Below, piece after piece: positions 17,976-28,112 of a DNA stretch of 64,000 nucleotides (its first letter is position 1; every line of letters starts with the position of its first letter). The DNA is from Candidatus Phaeomarinobacter ectocarpi (GTDB lineage Bacteria > Pseudomonadota > Alphaproteobacteria > CGMCC-115125), in assembly GCF_000689395.1 (NCBI RefSeq), contig NZ_HG966617.1, positions 1,363,274 to 1,427,273 on the forward strand. The letters run 5' to 3'. The notes beneath the pieces were generated by a model that was not told the origin of the DNA, did not search any database, and saw only the letters and a list, made by a program, of their open reading frames with translations. A program made the translations under genes and the position numbers.

Positions 17976-18284
17976 GTCTGTGTTCCTGTATTCTGTGCGT
18001 TCCCGACCGTGGCCGGGCTTCGATTGCGCACCACCGCTAACGCGGCATGCTCTGTCCTGTCAAATCAACCAGCAGATCAACCGCTGTTAAGCATAATGAC
18101 CGCATCGTTGAAGGCACGGTTTGGCAATTGAATATGCCTAAAATCGGCCTTGTTGGCCTGTCATCAAAACCCAGCATGCCTGCGGTTAGATGAACAAACC
18201 CAGTATTACTGACTGCGATATTGCTGAATGTCCGGGTTACGGGCCAATCTTCGAATGGATGCGACTCGCTACCAAACCAGCGGG
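17976..18284. other. Intergenic stretch between divergent IalB and binding-protein genes
   Basis: About 310 bases with the two divergent promoters. No reading frame with protein-like composition and no clear operator was seen. Confidence 0.4.
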
Positions 18285-20117
18285 ATGAAAATGAAAACAA
18301 AGATGGGCGCTTTTATGGTCATGCGGCGGATGCTTCTCACACTTCTGATTTCCCTTGCTGGGAGCCTTGTAGCTCTTGCCAGCGCTCAGGCTCAGACGCC
18401 GCAGCACGGCATTGCCATGCACGGCAGCCCCAAATACCCGGCTGATTTCACCCGATTTGATTACGTGAATGACCGGGCACCGCAGGAAGGTGAGATCAAG
18501 CTCGCTGCGATTGGTGGTTTTGATAGCCTGAACCCGATGATCATCCGCGGCTCGTCCGCAGCCGGTATCCGGTGGCATGTCTTTGAGAGCCTTATGGGCC
18601 GCGCCTATGACGAACCATTTTCGCTTTATGGTTTGATCGCTGAAACCATAACGACACCCGATGATCGCAGTTGGGTTGAGTTCACCCTGCGTCCGGAAGC
18701 GCGCTTTTCGGATGGTCAGCCGGTGACAGTGGAGGACGTCATTTTCACCGTTGAAACCTTGCGCGATCAGGGGCGGCCAAACCACAAGTTCTATTATGGC
18801 AAGGTCGCGTCAATGGAGAAGACCGGAGACCGAAAAGTCCGCCTCACATTCACCGAAGAAGGTGATCGTGAGATGCCCCTGATCATGGGGCTTATGCCGA
18901 TCCTGCCCAAGCATGTGTATGAGGGGCAGGATTTTACACGCACAGGTCTGACACCAATGATCGGGTCCGGGCCCTACACGATCGGCAATGTTGATCCAGG
19001 CAGTAGCATCACCTTTTTGCGCAACCCTGACTATTGGGGCAAGGATGTGCCTGCTGCGCGCGGCCACAACAATTTTGATCGCATTCGCTACGACTATTTT
19101 CGTGATGCGAATGCGTCCTTCGAGGCTTTCAAATCCGGCGAGTACACCTTGCGTATCGAAGATGATCCCACGCGCTGGTCCACCGGCTATGACGTGCCGG
19201 CGGTGAAGGATGGCCGCATCATCCGCGAGCAACTCAAGAAGAGCACCCCGTCAGGCATGCGGGCATTGGTGTTCAACACCCGTCGCGACGTCTTCTCGGA
19301 TATCAATGTCCGCAAGGCATTGGGCATGATGTTTGACTTTGAGTGGATCAACAAAAACCTCTTCTACGGCCTCTACACGCGGACCCAGAGCTTCTATGAC
19401 AATTCCGAATTGTCCTCGGCTGGACGTCCGGCCAGCCCGGCCGAAAAAGCCCTGCTTGCACCCTTCCCTGATGCCGTGACACCGGAGATCATGGCGTCGG
19501 GATATGTAGCACCACGAACGGATGGTTCGGGACGCAACCGGTCTCAGATGCGTGATGCTCTGGCTCTTCTCAAAGAGGCTGGCTACACCGTTCAGGATGC
19601 CAAGCTTGTTGATGCATCTGGCGCGCAATTCGCGTTCGAGATTTTGGTCGCGAGTCCGGAAGACGAACGCCTCGCGCTGACCTTTGCTCGCAATCTGGAG
19701 CGGCTGGGCATTGATGCAAAAATCCGCAACGTGGATTCAAGCCAGTATCAGCAACGCCGTCAGACCTATGACTACGACATGATTTTCAACTTCTGGTCGG
19801 CGTCTCTTAGCCCGGGCAACGAACAATCGTTCTATTGGGGTGGCGATAGCGCAGACACGGACGGCACGCGCAACTATATGGGCGTCAGATCAGATGCGGT
19901 GGATGCGATGATCGCGGCAATGCTTGAGGCCCGCGAGCGTGAGGATTTCGTGACTGCAGTGCGGGCGTTGGACCGCGTCCTGCTGTCAGGTCACTACGTG
20001 ATCCCGCTCTATCATGCGCCTGACCAGTGGGTGGCACGCTGGAACAATCTGGATCACCCGCAGGTGCAGCCCAACTTTGTTCGTTTCGACACCTGGTGGT
20101 CCGCTGGCACCAACTAG
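18285..20117 (+). CDS. Peptide ABC transporter substrate-binding protein, YejA-like (SBP family 5)
   Basis: 610 residues. An N-terminal signal peptide (MLLTLLISLAGSLVALASAQA) directs it to the periplasm. The mature start (HGIAMHGSPKYPADFTRFDYVN) and GFDSLNPMIIRG are typical of the YejA branch of family 5 binding proteins, which feed oligopeptides or microcin C to YejBEF. No permease or ATPase gene lies next to it, so it is an orphan here. Several in-frame ATGs precede the signal peptide (18285, 18291, 18303, 18315), so the exact start is uncertain. Confidence 0.85.
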   Translation: MKMKTKMGAFMVMRRMLLTLLISLAGSLVALASAQAQTPQHGIAMHGSPKYPADFTRFDYVNDRAPQEGEIKLAAIGGFDSLNPMIIRGSSAAGIRWHVFESLMGRAYDEPFSLYGLIAETITTPDDRSWVEFTLRPEARFSDGQPVTVEDVIFTVETLRDQGRPNHKFYYGKVASMEKTGDRKVRLTFTEEGDREMPLIMGLMPILPKHVYEGQDFTRTGLTPMIGSGPYTIGNVDPGSSITFLRNPDYWGKDVPAARGHNNFDRIRYDYFRDANASFEAFKSGEYTLRIEDDPTRWSTGYDVPAVKDGRIIREQLKKSTPSGMRALVFNTRRDVFSDINVRKALGMMFDFEWINKNLFYGLYTRTQSFYDNSELSSAGRPASPAEKALLAPFPDAVTPEIMASGYVAPRTDGSGRNRSQMRDALALLKEAGYTVQDAKLVDASGAQFAFEILVASPEDERLALTFARNLERLGIDAKIRNVDSSQYQQRRQTYDYDMIFNFWSASLSPGNEQSFYWGGDSADTDGTRNYMGVRSDAVDAMIAAMLEAREREDFVTAVRALDRVLLSGHYVIPLYHAPDQWVARWNNLDHPQVQPNFVRFDTWWSAGTN

Positions 20118-20140
20118 ACCGGCGCAGCGAGCGCGCACGC

Positions 20141-20179
20141 AAAAGGCCCCTTCAACAACAAATGCTTAAGGGGCCTTTT
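20141..20179 (+). terminator. Intrinsic terminator, usable on both strands
   Basis: AAAAGGCCCCTT (20141-20152) pairs perfectly with AAGGGGCCTTTT (20168-20179) across a 15-base loop, followed by a T-rich run. It lies between convergent genes, 23 bases after the binding-protein stop. Confidence 0.88.
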
Positions 20180-20205
20180 CTTTGAACGGGTCTCTTTGTC
20201 GACGG

Positions 20206-20793
20206 CTATTCGGCTGCTGCAGGCGTCAGCTTTGCCTGCTTCATGGCCTCGGTCTTTGCCGTCCACTTGGCGATGGCCGCGCGCGCTTCTGCGCCTTCTT
20301 CCGCCATGTACGTGTCGTGGCACGCGTCGCGAACCGTGATTTCAAGCGCCAGACCATTGGGGTCAAAGAAGTAGATCGAGTGACAGAACTCGTGGTCAAT
20401 CGGTCCGAAAACCGGGACCTTTGCCTCTTCAAGCCGTGTCTTGAACTGCGCCTGTTCGTCCATCGAGGCCACTTCAAAGGCGAAGTGATAATCCTCAATA
20501 CCGTCCTTCATGGTGAAAAGATCTTCCTTCACCGAGTTGGGTTCATCAAAAAAAGCCAAGAAGTTCCCGTCGCCCATCTTGAAAAACAGGTGCATGTAGG
20601 GCCGGTCATTGCCTGCCGGATCCTTGTCGAAAGCCAACGCCGCGCCGTCTTCCAGTCCCAGGATATCGACGTAGAATTTCCGCGTTTCCCCTGCGTCACG
20701 GCAGCGAAAAGCCGAGTGATGGATGCCCGCAATTTTTGGTGCGGCGGTCTTGATGTTGTCGATGTGATCGACCGTTCCAAGCAGCTCTTTCAT
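20206..20793 (-). CDS. VOC family protein (glyoxalase/ring-cleavage dioxygenase-like)
   Basis: 195 residues with one VOC module of about 130 residues: IAGIHHSAFRCRDAGETRKFY, then MHLFFKMGDGNFLAFF and IEDYHFAFEV, IYFFDPNGLALEI. Candidate metal ligands are His26, a mid-domain His and the final Glu. An Ala/Lys-rich helical tail follows. Function not assignable. Confidence 0.75.
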   Translation of the reverse strand: MKELLGTVDHIDNIKTAAPKIAGIHHSAFRCRDAGETRKFYVDILGLEDGAALAFDKDPAGNDRPYMHLFFKMGDGNFLAFFDEPNSVKEDLFTMKDGIEDYHFAFEVASMDEQAQFKTRLEEAKVPVFGPIDHEFCHSIYFFDPNGLALEITVRDACHDTYMAEEGAEARAAIAKWTAKTEAMKQAKLTPAAAE

Positions 20794-20866
20794 AGTGCGT
20801 CTCCCAATATGTTTGGATAGAGCCTAGCGCGTTGTCCGGCACGTGAAAACACCACCAGCTTACTGT

Positions 20867-21382
20867 CTACCTGCCGAAACTCTCGTCGCCCCACATGCGG
20901 TTTTCAATTTCCTCGCGACGCTCCATTTCGCGCTCCCGAGCCTGAATCTCTCTTTGCCGCATAGGCATTGTATCAATCAGGTCCATCATGTCCTGGATGT
21001 CGCCGGGCACAGTACCCCGGTCCTTGATGTCACCGTCCTTGCCGACAAGCGCAATGGAGATCGCAGCTCCAGCCTGGCCATATGTCGCGCGCAGGCGGGT
21101 CGCATCGAAAGAGTGGTCTGGCGCCTCGTCAAGCGCCGGGTTCCATGCGGTAACGTCATCGCCCGCCACTGTGACCACCAAGACGTCGCGGTCCGCCAGT
21201 GCGTCGCGTGATTGACGCAGCACAATATGCAGGTCGCGAAGCGCTGGCTCGTCATCTGATTGCGCGATTACGACCAGTGGCCGATACGTCCATTGGAACT
21301 GCTCCATCTGAGCCACTGCTGGTCTCATTGGTAACACTGATGTTGCTGTTAGAAAGACAGCGAGCGCATGTGTATGTTTCAT
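20867..21382 (-). CDS. DUF4174-like secreted protein
   Basis: 171 residues. Signal peptide from MKHTHALAVFLTA with a VAQ/AVAQ cleavage area, then WTYRPLVVIAQSDDEPALRD, a thioredoxin-like beta strand and helix typical of DUF4174, and VALVGKDGDIKDR. The C-terminus is a charged helix rich in Arg and Glu. Likely periplasmic, role unknown. The frame is open further upstream, but the signal peptide fixes the start. Confidence 0.7.
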   Translation of the reverse strand: MKHTHALAVFLTATSVLPMRPAVAQMEQFQWTYRPLVVIAQSDDEPALRDLHIVLRQSRDALADRDVLVVTVAGDDVTAWNPALDEAPDHSFDATRLRATYGQAGAAISIALVGKDGDIKDRGTVPGDIQDMMDLIDTMPMRQREIQAREREMERREEIENRMWGDESFGR

Positions 21383-21461
21383 GATACTCGAGTACATAGA
21401 TGACTTGACGCTTTCGCCAAGTCGCAGTCGACGCTCAAATTTCTGTCCTGGTAGTCCGCAA

Positions 21462-21920
21462 ATGAACGTCACACTCTTGACGACGCCCTTCAGCGCCGCA
21501 GATCTGGCAGAGTTCGAAGGCCTGAGCCGTCAGATATTTGGCGGCGATGCGACGGATGAGTGGCTGGCGAGCCTCGCCTGGCGTTTGGAAAACATGCCTG
21601 ATGTGACGCTCTTCTTTGCAGAGCAGGCAGGCAAGCGCTTCGGTTTCAAGGCAGGATATGCGACAGCTTACGATCGCTACTACAGTTGGCTTGGCGGCGT
21701 AAGTCCAAGTGTCAGGCGCCAGGGCATTGCGCGTACCCTGATGCAACATCAGCATGATTGGCTGGTGCAGTCGCGTTTCAATCAGGTCGAGTGCCACGTC
21801 GATCAGGACAATGCGGCGATGATTGACGCAAATCTGAAAGCAGGCCTCATCGTCGTCGGGTCCTTTCTAAAGGACGGAAAGCCTTACACCATCATGCAAA
21901 AGGCAACACCGACCGACTAA
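21462..21920 (+). CDS. GNAT family N-acetyltransferase
   Basis: 152 residues. The acetyl-CoA-binding signature is RRQGIARTLM (about residues 87-96) after a beta strand YYSWLGGVSPSV; the C-terminal strand VVGSFLKDGKPYTIMQK completes the fold. No strong ribosome site is seen; the ATG at 21462 is chosen because the fold starts there and upstream codons look non-coding. Stop overlaps the convergent phosphatase stop by four bases. Acceptor unknown. Confidence 0.78.
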   Translation: MNVTLLTTPFSAADLAEFEGLSRQIFGGDATDEWLASLAWRLENMPDVTLFFAEQAGKRFGFKAGYATAYDRYYSWLGGVSPSVRRQGIARTLMQHQHDWLVQSRFNQVECHVDQDNAAMIDANLKAGLIVVGSFLKDGKPYTIMQKATPTD

Positions 21921-22654
21921 GCAGGATCACGCGCAAAAATGGCTTCAAGGCTCGTCATGTTCATGCCGTGCTTCACGTAGTTGTAGGGTGTGACGTTTAC
22001 GGCCTTGATGATCTTGCGGACGATTTCGGTCCCGTCGCCTGTCTCCTTGGGCACCAGGTCCACATCAATGATGTTGATGCAGGCCGGGTCCTGCTCAAAC
22101 GCCTGAATGGCTTTCAGGCCATTGCCGGTGCACCAACCAAGCAGCAGACGGTTGATGCCTTCATGGGCAACCACCAACGCTGTGTGCCAGTTGGGTGTAT
22201 TGAGAAGATCATTGATGCCCTCGACAGCGCGGTCCATCGCGTCACCGAAGACTTCACCCGCAGGCCCCATCTTCGCATCAGGTTCTGCCGCCTGATCGAA
22301 TGTGAACGTCATCACAGACGCAATGTCATCCTGCTCCATGACCGGTCCAAAGCCACCGCCGTGGATTTCCACAAGACGCCGGTCGTATTCAAGCTCCGGC
22401 ACGGTGGTGTCCAACTGTTCAAGCGCGAGCTTTGCGGTTTGTTCCGTGCGTGGATAGCCCGAGCAGATCGCGCGATCGAACGTCACATGCGCCAACGCCT
22501 GACCAGCCGCTTTGGCCTGGGCCTGTCCCAGTTCGGTTAGCGGCACCAGTGAGGTGTCGCCGGTCTCGCGCACCTGGCGTGAGAAATAGTTCACGTGGCC
22601 ATGACGCATCAAATAGATGCGCCGCCGGCCCGTTGTGCCCGGCAATGCACTCAT
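21917..22654 (-). CDS. Histidine phosphatase family protein
   Basis: 245 residues. The phospho-accepting His lies in YLMRHGHVNYFS (residues 15-26), the second catalytic His in VVAHEGINRLLLG, and an Arg in SGYPRTEQTAK. The fold fits phosphoglycerate-mutase-like phosphatases. It follows the racemase gene by 33 bp on the same strand, so it may serve CoA or phosphate-ester turnover; the substrate is unknown. Confidence 0.88.
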   Translation of the reverse strand: MSALPGTTGRRRIYLMRHGHVNYFSRQVRETGDTSLVPLTELGQAQAKAAGQALAHVTFDRAICSGYPRTEQTAKLALEQLDTTVPELEYDRRLVEIHGGGFGPVMEQDDIASVMTFTFDQAAEPDAKMGPAGEVFGDAMDRAVEGINDLLNTPNWHTALVVAHEGINRLLLGWCTGNGLKAIQAFEQDPACINIIDVDLVPKETGDGTEIVRKIIKAVNVTPYNYVKHGMNMTSLEAIFARDPA

Positions 22655-22687
22655 GCCGCTTACTCCAAACTGGGATAGATGAGGGAC

Positions 22688-23818
22688 CTAAATCGCTTCT
22701 TTGGTTTTCAGGCCCGCAATGTCGTCGGATGAAAAGCCCCACGCTGTCAGGACTTCATCCGTGTTGCCGCCAGCTTCTGGGGGTGGACCCTGAATTTCCG
22801 ACGGTGTGCCAAAGAACCGTGGCGCCACGTTGGGCTGTGCCACACCATCAATTTCGACAACGGTTTTGCGTGCCGCGTTGTGGGGATGGTCGATCGTCTC
22901 ACCAATGGACAGGACCGGTGCAAAGCAGATGTCGGTGCCTTCCATGATCTCGCACCATTCGTCCCGGGTCTTGGACTTCATGACAGTCGAGAGCTTTTCC
23001 TTGAGGTCCGGCCACTGGCCCTTGTCCATCTGCGCATCGAAGGCCGGATCATTGAGGCCCGCCTTCTCACGCAGCAAGGCATAGAACTGCGGCTCGATGG
23101 AACCCAGTGAGACAAACTTGCCGTCTGAACATTCATAGGTGTCATAGAAGTGCGCGCCGCCATCCAGCATGTTGCGATAGCGGTCGTCTTCCCACATGCC
23201 CGACGCCATGAAGCCGAAGAACATGGACATGAGCGACGTGGCACCATCGGTCATGGCAGTGTCAACGACCTGGCCCTTGCCCGTGGCGGAGGCGCTGTGC
23301 AGAGCCGCAAGCATGCCCATGGCGAGGTAGAGCGCACCACCGCCAAAATCACCCACGAGGTTGAGTGGCGGAACGGGCTTGCCTTCCTTGGGGCCGATGG
23401 CATGAAGCGCACCGGTGAGAGAAATATAGTTGATGTCGTGGCCGGCGGCGTGCGCCAGCGGGCCTTCCTGACCCCATCCCGTCATGCGGCCATAGACGAT
23501 TTTGGGATTGCGACCGAGAACCACATCCGGACCAAGGCCAAGGCGTTCCATCACACCAGGACGGAAGCCTTCCTGAAGAATGTCCGCCTGCTCAACGAGC
23601 TTCAGAACCGTTTCAATGGCGTCCGGGTTCTTGAGGTCCAGCGCAATGGATTTGCGGCCGCGTGCGGTCACGTCAAACTTGGACCCGCCATGCGCCCCCT
23701 TGCGGTCAATGCGAATGACTTCCGCGCCCATGTCTGACAGCAGCATCGCGCAGAACGGCCCCGGGCCGATGCCTGCAAATTCCAGAACCTTGACGCCTGA
23801 AAGCGGCCCTTTACCCAT
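22688..23818 (-). CDS. CaiB/BaiF family, alpha-methylacyl-CoA racemase
   Basis: 376 residues. His127 in AGHDINYIS and Asp157 in [13 protein letters not shown] match the His/Asp pair of mycobacterial alpha-methylacyl-CoA racemase in both motif and numbering, which favours racemase over CoA transferase. It would interconvert 2R- and 2S-methyl-branched acyl-CoA so that chains can enter beta-oxidation, for example pristane-like or terpene-derived acids. The ATG at 23818 has GGGAGAA six bases upstream and replaces a longer frame. Divergent from the acyl-CoA synthetase. Confidence 0.87.
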   Translation of the reverse strand: MGKGPLSGVKVLEFAGIGPGPFCAMLLSDMGAEVIRIDRKGAHGGSKFDVTARGRKSIALDLKNPDAIETVLKLVEQADILQEGFRPGVMERLGLGPDVVLGRNPKIVYGRMTGWGQEGPLAHAAGHDINYISLTGALHAIGPKEGKPVPPLNLVGDFGGGALYLAMGMLAALHSASATGKGQVVDTAMTDGATSLMSMFFGFMASGMWEDDRYRNMLDGGAHFYDTYECSDGKFVSLGSIEPQFYALLREKAGLNDPAFDAQMDKGQWPDLKEKLSTVMKSKTRDEWCEIMEGTDICFAPVLSIGETIDHPHNAARKTVVEIDGVAQPNVAPRFFGTPSEIQGPPPEAGGNTDEVLTAWGFSSDDIAGLKTKEAI

Positions 23819-23988
23819 GACGATTTCTCCCGATGTGTGTTGATTCAAATAGCTTTGTTGCGATCGGTTTTAGCGGCTTGGGAGGGGTGCGGCAAATACC
23901 CATATGCGGCCAAGCGTGACCCTGCGTAAACCTGCTGGCGCTCGGGGTGAGACTGGCGCACTGCGGCCCCGCGCTCTATACCGCCGCT

Positions 23989-25515
23989 ATGAGCGAACAT
24001 CACTACACCGGCGACCTGCCACCTGAAAAATTCAACATGGCGGCGTTCTGTCTGTCGCCCGCCCTCCATCGCGATCCCGCCAAAATCGCATTGACCATCG
24101 ATCACGGTGACGACCAGCCGGATCGGTGGAGTTATGCAGCGCTTGATCGTGCGGTTCAGGGTATCGCTGCCGGTCTTCAGGCGCGCGGCCTCTCAAAGGG
24201 TGACAGGGTGCTCATACGAATGGGCAATACACCTGAAGCGGCATTGATGTTCTTTGGCGCAATTGCCGGTGGGTTTGTGCCGGTGCCGACATCCGCACAG
24301 CTGACCCAGCTCGAAGCGGCATTTGTCCTGCGGAATTCGGGTGCCGAGTTGATCGCGTTGTCACCAGATCTGCCAATCGATAGCGGCCAGACACCCACGC
24401 TCCTGCCGCCAGACATCGCTGAGCTTGCCCAGTCACCCGGCGCTGGATACGCGGACACGCACAAGGATGATCCCGCTTTTCTGGTTTACACGTCAGGCAC
24501 CAGTGGGACACCCAAAGGGGTGCTGCATGCGCACCGCAGCGTCTGGGGCCGCAAGCCGATGGTCGAGGGCTGGTATGGCCTGACGTCCAATGACGTGATG
24601 GTGCACGCAGGTGCCGTCAATTGGACGTACACCCTGGGCGTTGGCCTGTCGGATCCTTGGGCAAATGGCGCGGCAACGGTTTTGTATAACGGGCCAAAGG
24701 ACATCAATGTCTGGCCGCGCTTGATACGCACGCACAAAGGCACCCTGTTTGCGGCGGTGCCCAGTCTCTATCGACAGCTACTGCGTGACAGCGACATCTG
24801 CGACGGTATTCCAACACTGCGCCATGGCCTCACAGCGGGCGAGCCTCTTCCCGAACAGGTGGCCGCAGATTGGGCCGGCATGACAGGCCTGCCGCTCTTT
24901 GAAGCTTTGGGGATGAGCGAATGCTCTACATACATCTCATCTGGGCCCGTCACACCCACGCGAGCCGGATCGCCGGGACGACCCCAGCCGGGGCGCTGCG
25001 TTGCCATTCTGCCTGCCGAAAAAACGGCGGATGCGACCCCTCTCCCACCAGGTGAGACGGGGTTGCTGGCAGTCCACAGGACGGACCCGGCGCTCATGCT
25101 TGGCTATTGGAAGCGCCCTGAAGAAGATATGCAAGTTTGGCACGGTGACTGGTTCTGTGGAGGCGATCTCGCCCATATGGATGACGATGGGTATGTGTGG
25201 TTTGAAGGCCGGGCCGATGACGTGATGAACGCGCAGGGCTATCGCGTAAGCCCGGCAGAAGTGGAGGCTGCCCTTCTAAGTCACCGTGGCGTCCATGAGG
25301 TGGCCGTGCGCGAAGTCGAAGTATCGTCCGGGGTCCACTTGATTGCAGCATTCGTGAAGCCGGAAGGGATTGCTCCCGAGATTGCAGACCTGTTGGCCCA
25401 TGCCGCAAATAGTCTGGCGCCCTATAAGCGTCCAAGGGAAATCCGCTTCCTGGATGAAATGCCGCGCACCGCCAACGGCAAACTGGCACGCAAACAGCTG
25501 CCAGCACGTCTGTAG
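23989..25515 (+). CDS. Acyl-CoA synthetase (AMP-forming), benzoate-CoA-ligase-like branch
   Basis: 508 residues. AMP-binding P-loop YTSGTSGTPKG (residues 167-177), adenine-binding ALGMSECSTY, hinge motif FEGRADDVMNAQGYRVSPAEVE, and C-terminal catalytic Lys in RTANGKLARKQL. It activates a carboxylic acid to acyl-CoA via an acyl-adenylate. Divergent from the racemase, so the two probably handle the same class of branched or aromatic acid. The start at 23989 replaces a 14-codon longer frame. Confidence 0.88.
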   Translation: MSEHHYTGDLPPEKFNMAAFCLSPALHRDPAKIALTIDHGDDQPDRWSYAALDRAVQGIAAGLQARGLSKGDRVLIRMGNTPEAALMFFGAIAGGFVPVPTSAQLTQLEAAFVLRNSGAELIALSPDLPIDSGQTPTLLPPDIAELAQSPGAGYADTHKDDPAFLVYTSGTSGTPKGVLHAHRSVWGRKPMVEGWYGLTSNDVMVHAGAVNWTYTLGVGLSDPWANGAATVLYNGPKDINVWPRLIRTHKGTLFAAVPSLYRQLLRDSDICDGIPTLRHGLTAGEPLPEQVAADWAGMTGLPLFEALGMSECSTYISSGPVTPTRAGSPGRPQPGRCVAILPAEKTADATPLPPGETGLLAVHRTDPALMLGYWKRPEEDMQVWHGDWFCGGDLAHMDDDGYVWFEGRADDVMNAQGYRVSPAEVEAALLSHRGVHEVAVREVEVSSGVHLIAAFVKPEGIAPEIADLLAHAANSLAPYKRPREIRFLDEMPRTANGKLARKQLPARL

Positions 25516-25527
25516 ACCGCGCAAAAA

Positions 25528-25555
25528 CGGGCGCCCGGTCTGAACCGGACGCCCG
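25528..25555 (-). terminator. Terminator of the chemotaxis receptor gene
   Basis: CGGGCGCCCGGT (25528-25539) and ACCGGACGCCCG (25544-25555) form a 12-bp stem with one mismatch. Read on the minus strand it ends in TTTTTGC. It lies between the convergent synthetase and receptor genes. Confidence 0.75.
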
Positions 25556-25579
25556 CCAATTATCGTGTCTGCCAGTGAA

Positions 25580-27664
25580 CTAGGCTGCGCGCACGCGGCC
25601 CAGGAACTGTTCGACCTTCTGGCGAAGATCTTCCGACTGTCCGGAAAGGTCCGTCGCAGTATCAAGAGCACGGCGGGCCGCTGTCCCGGTCTCTTCTGAT
25701 GAACGCTGAACTTCTCCGATGTTTTCATTCACCTGCTGCGTGCCGCGGGCGGCATGCTGCGTGCTGTTTGAAATTTCAGCCACGGCAGCTGTCTGTTCTT
25801 CAACGGCTGCTGAGATTGAACCCGCGATCTCGTCCACCTTCATGATGGTGTCCTTGATCCGGCCAATGGCCTGCACAGCGGTATCAGTCGTGCTCTGCAC
25901 ACCATCAATCTGCTGAGCAATCTCGCCGGTTGCCTTGGCTGTCTGCTGCGCAAGGTTTTTGACCTCGGAGGCAACAACCGCAAAGCCCTTGCCGGATTCC
26001 CCTGCCCGTGCGGCCTCAATCGTTGCATTGAGAGCCAGGAGGTTCGTCTGCTCGGCAATGTCAGAAATCAGCGTAACAACCTCGCCAATTTTCTGAGCGG
26101 CTTCCGCAAGGTCACGGACCACCGCATCGGTCTGCTCGACTTCATCCTTGGCGTCACCTGTGCTGCGTGTCGATTCTGAAACCTGACGTGCAATCTCCTG
26201 AATGGAACTCGACATTTCTTCAGAGGCAGCAGCCACCGTCTGCACATTGCCGGATGCTTCAGTTGAGGCATCAGCAACAGCTGTCGACTTCTGCACAGCA
26301 CTCTCAGCAGCAGAAGTGAGTTGCTGAGCCGCAGCCGTAATGTCCGAAGCACCAGTGGATACGCTTGCGACGACCTGCTTGACCGAAGCCTCGAAGTCAT
26401 CAGCAAGCGCCATCATGGCCTGCCGCTTTTCTTCCTCGGCGGTGCGGTCACGCTCTGCCTGCTCTTCATTCAGCCGGTCAACTTCAAGCGCGTTTTCCTT
26501 AAACACCTGAACTGCACCGGCCATGGCGCCGATCTCGTCTTTCTGGTCACGTGACGGCACATCAATGGTCTTGTTGCCCTCGGCGATTTCCTTCATAGCT
26601 GTGGTCATGCGCTGGATTGGACCGGAAATTCCTGTCCCGATAATCCATGCCATGACGGCACCGAAGGCCAGGCTGAACCCGGCAACCGCCACGTCAACGA
26701 TCACCGACTGGTGAATATGTGCCGACGCTTCCGTGCCGATGCGCGTCTGCTGTTCCTGGATCGAGACTTCATAACTCTCGATGGACTTGGCAATCCGCGG
26801 CCCGATCACGTCCAGTTCGCTGGCGATCTCGGTGTTCCGCTCAACGATGATCCCGTGGACCTTGTCGAAGGCATCGCGGTACTTGCCGATATAGCTGGCC
26901 GCATCCTGCGCCAGCGCACGCCGCCCTGGATTCTGCAGCCGTGACGCCAGGGCATTCGCGCTGGCGGTGAGTTCTTCGAACTCATGCATGGTCTTTTTGT
27001 AAGTGTCTTCGCGGTTGTTCACCAGAAACTCTGTCGCATGCAGTTCAGCGAGCAGGAGTTGGCGTTGGACAACGGCGGTTTCATAGGCCGCATCGGCGTC
27101 ACCGTCTGCATACGCACTGTCCATGATCTCGGTAAGCTCTTTTTCGACGCGCGGGCCCGCCTTTTCAAGAACCTCGGTCACGACTGCATTGCGCTGGTTG
27201 TTGAGCTCGATAACGCGGTCGAAATGGCGTTCATACTCCGCCATTTCTTCTGCCATCCCGAGCAAAAGCGTTTTGCGTTCTGAATCCGCGACAACCGTAA
27301 GAGCGTGCTCGATGTCGGCGATGGTCCGGTCGACATATTTGTGGACCGCATCTGCCGCCGTGTCGGACTTGGTGATGATGAAATCTTTCACCTTGATGCG
27401 CGTCGTCAGCAAGTGCGCCTGAACGACGGCCACCGCATTGGCCTGTTCGGCCAACGCGCGGTATTCCTCAAATGTGACTTCCGCATCATCAAGGGCGAAG
27501 ACCGACAGCCCCCCGACCAGCGCGAGAAGCGCAAGGACAATGCCGAACCCGCCGAAGATGCGCGTTGAAACCTTGAGATTGTTCATAAATCCGAAAAAGC
27601 CGCCGGCGTTTTGTCCAGCGGATTTGAGTGAGCCCGTCACGGCCGCCAACTTTGATGTTTTCAT
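25580..27664 (-). CDS. Methyl-accepting chemotaxis protein
   Basis: 694 residues. Membrane segments at about 27-48 and 320-345 flank a large all-helical periplasmic sensor of about 270 residues (four-helix or HBM type). HAMP follows ([17 protein letters not shown]), then a long coiled-coil signalling domain with the conserved tip [19 protein letters not shown]. No CheR-binding pentapeptide is present at the C-terminus (GRVRAA). No che genes lie nearby, so it is an orphan receptor. The ATG at 27664 has GGGGA upstream; another ATG lies four codons earlier. Confidence 0.93.
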   Translation of the reverse strand: MKTSKLAAVTGSLKSAGQNAGGFFGFMNNLKVSTRIFGGFGIVLALLALVGGLSVFALDDAEVTFEEYRALAEQANAVAVVQAHLLTTRIKVKDFIITKSDTAADAVHKYVDRTIADIEHALTVVADSERKTLLLGMAEEMAEYERHFDRVIELNNQRNAVVTEVLEKAGPRVEKELTEIMDSAYADGDADAAYETAVVQRQLLLAELHATEFLVNNREDTYKKTMHEFEELTASANALASRLQNPGRRALAQDAASYIGKYRDAFDKVHGIIVERNTEIASELDVIGPRIAKSIESYEVSIQEQQTRIGTEASAHIHQSVIVDVAVAGFSLAFGAVMAWIIGTGISGPIQRMTTAMKEIAEGNKTIDVPSRDQKDEIGAMAGAVQVFKENALEVDRLNEEQAERDRTAEEEKRQAMMALADDFEASVKQVVASVSTGASDITAAAQQLTSAAESAVQKSTAVADASTEASGNVQTVAAASEEMSSSIQEIARQVSESTRSTGDAKDEVEQTDAVVRDLAEAAQKIGEVVTLISDIAEQTNLLALNATIEAARAGESGKGFAVVASEVKNLAQQTAKATGEIAQQIDGVQSTTDTAVQAIGRIKDTIMKVDEIAGSISAAVEEQTAAVAEISNSTQHAARGTQQVNENIGEVQRSSEETGTAARRALDTATDLSGQSEDLRQKVEQFLGRVRAA

Positions 27665-28112
27665 CTGGGTCCCCATCCAGAAAGGTGTGAATCTGGCTCG
27701 ATAAAACCGCTATTGCGAGCAGCAACGGGTCATCCAGCCTGATTGTTGTCTCCTTAAGAGGACAACTTCTGGTTTAGAGAATGAGACAAGTTGAGTTAAA
27801 GGCGTATGAACCACTTAAGCGAGTATTTGCTTGTATGCCGGGCTTTCAGAGCACTGTTGGGCTGACAATGCCAAAAACCCTACGAATTCAGGGGCAAATT
27901 CGAGATTTTCGAATGCACGTATAACGGGCAAAATTTTTTTTCTAAAAAATCGCAGTCGCAGTGATCCGGAGAGGGCCAGCCGCCGTAATCTCCCTGTCTT
28001 CGCTAGAAGGCATCCTTTTGAGCCGTGCTGGTGGACTATCCGGAGTACCTTGTCCCCTCTCTCCATCCATCCGGCACGGCTCACTTAGGGTCCTGTAGCT
28101 GCAACGTGCAGA
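27665..28112. other. Long intergenic region upstream of the chemotaxis receptor
   Basis: About 450 bases without a convincing gene. Visible elements are an inverted repeat GTTGTC (27745-27750)/GACAAC (27761-27766) near the receptor promoter, a small hairpin ATTCGA/TCGAAT (27898-27903/27909-27914), and an A/T-run segment around 27925-27950. It holds the receptor promoter and the tail of the SDR transcript. Confidence 0.4.

Noticed and set aside
27898-27914. ATTCGA/TCGAAT hairpin in the receptor upstream gap
   Set aside because: Only six pairs with a short loop, easily met by chance in A+T-rich DNA; kept as a description, not a claim.
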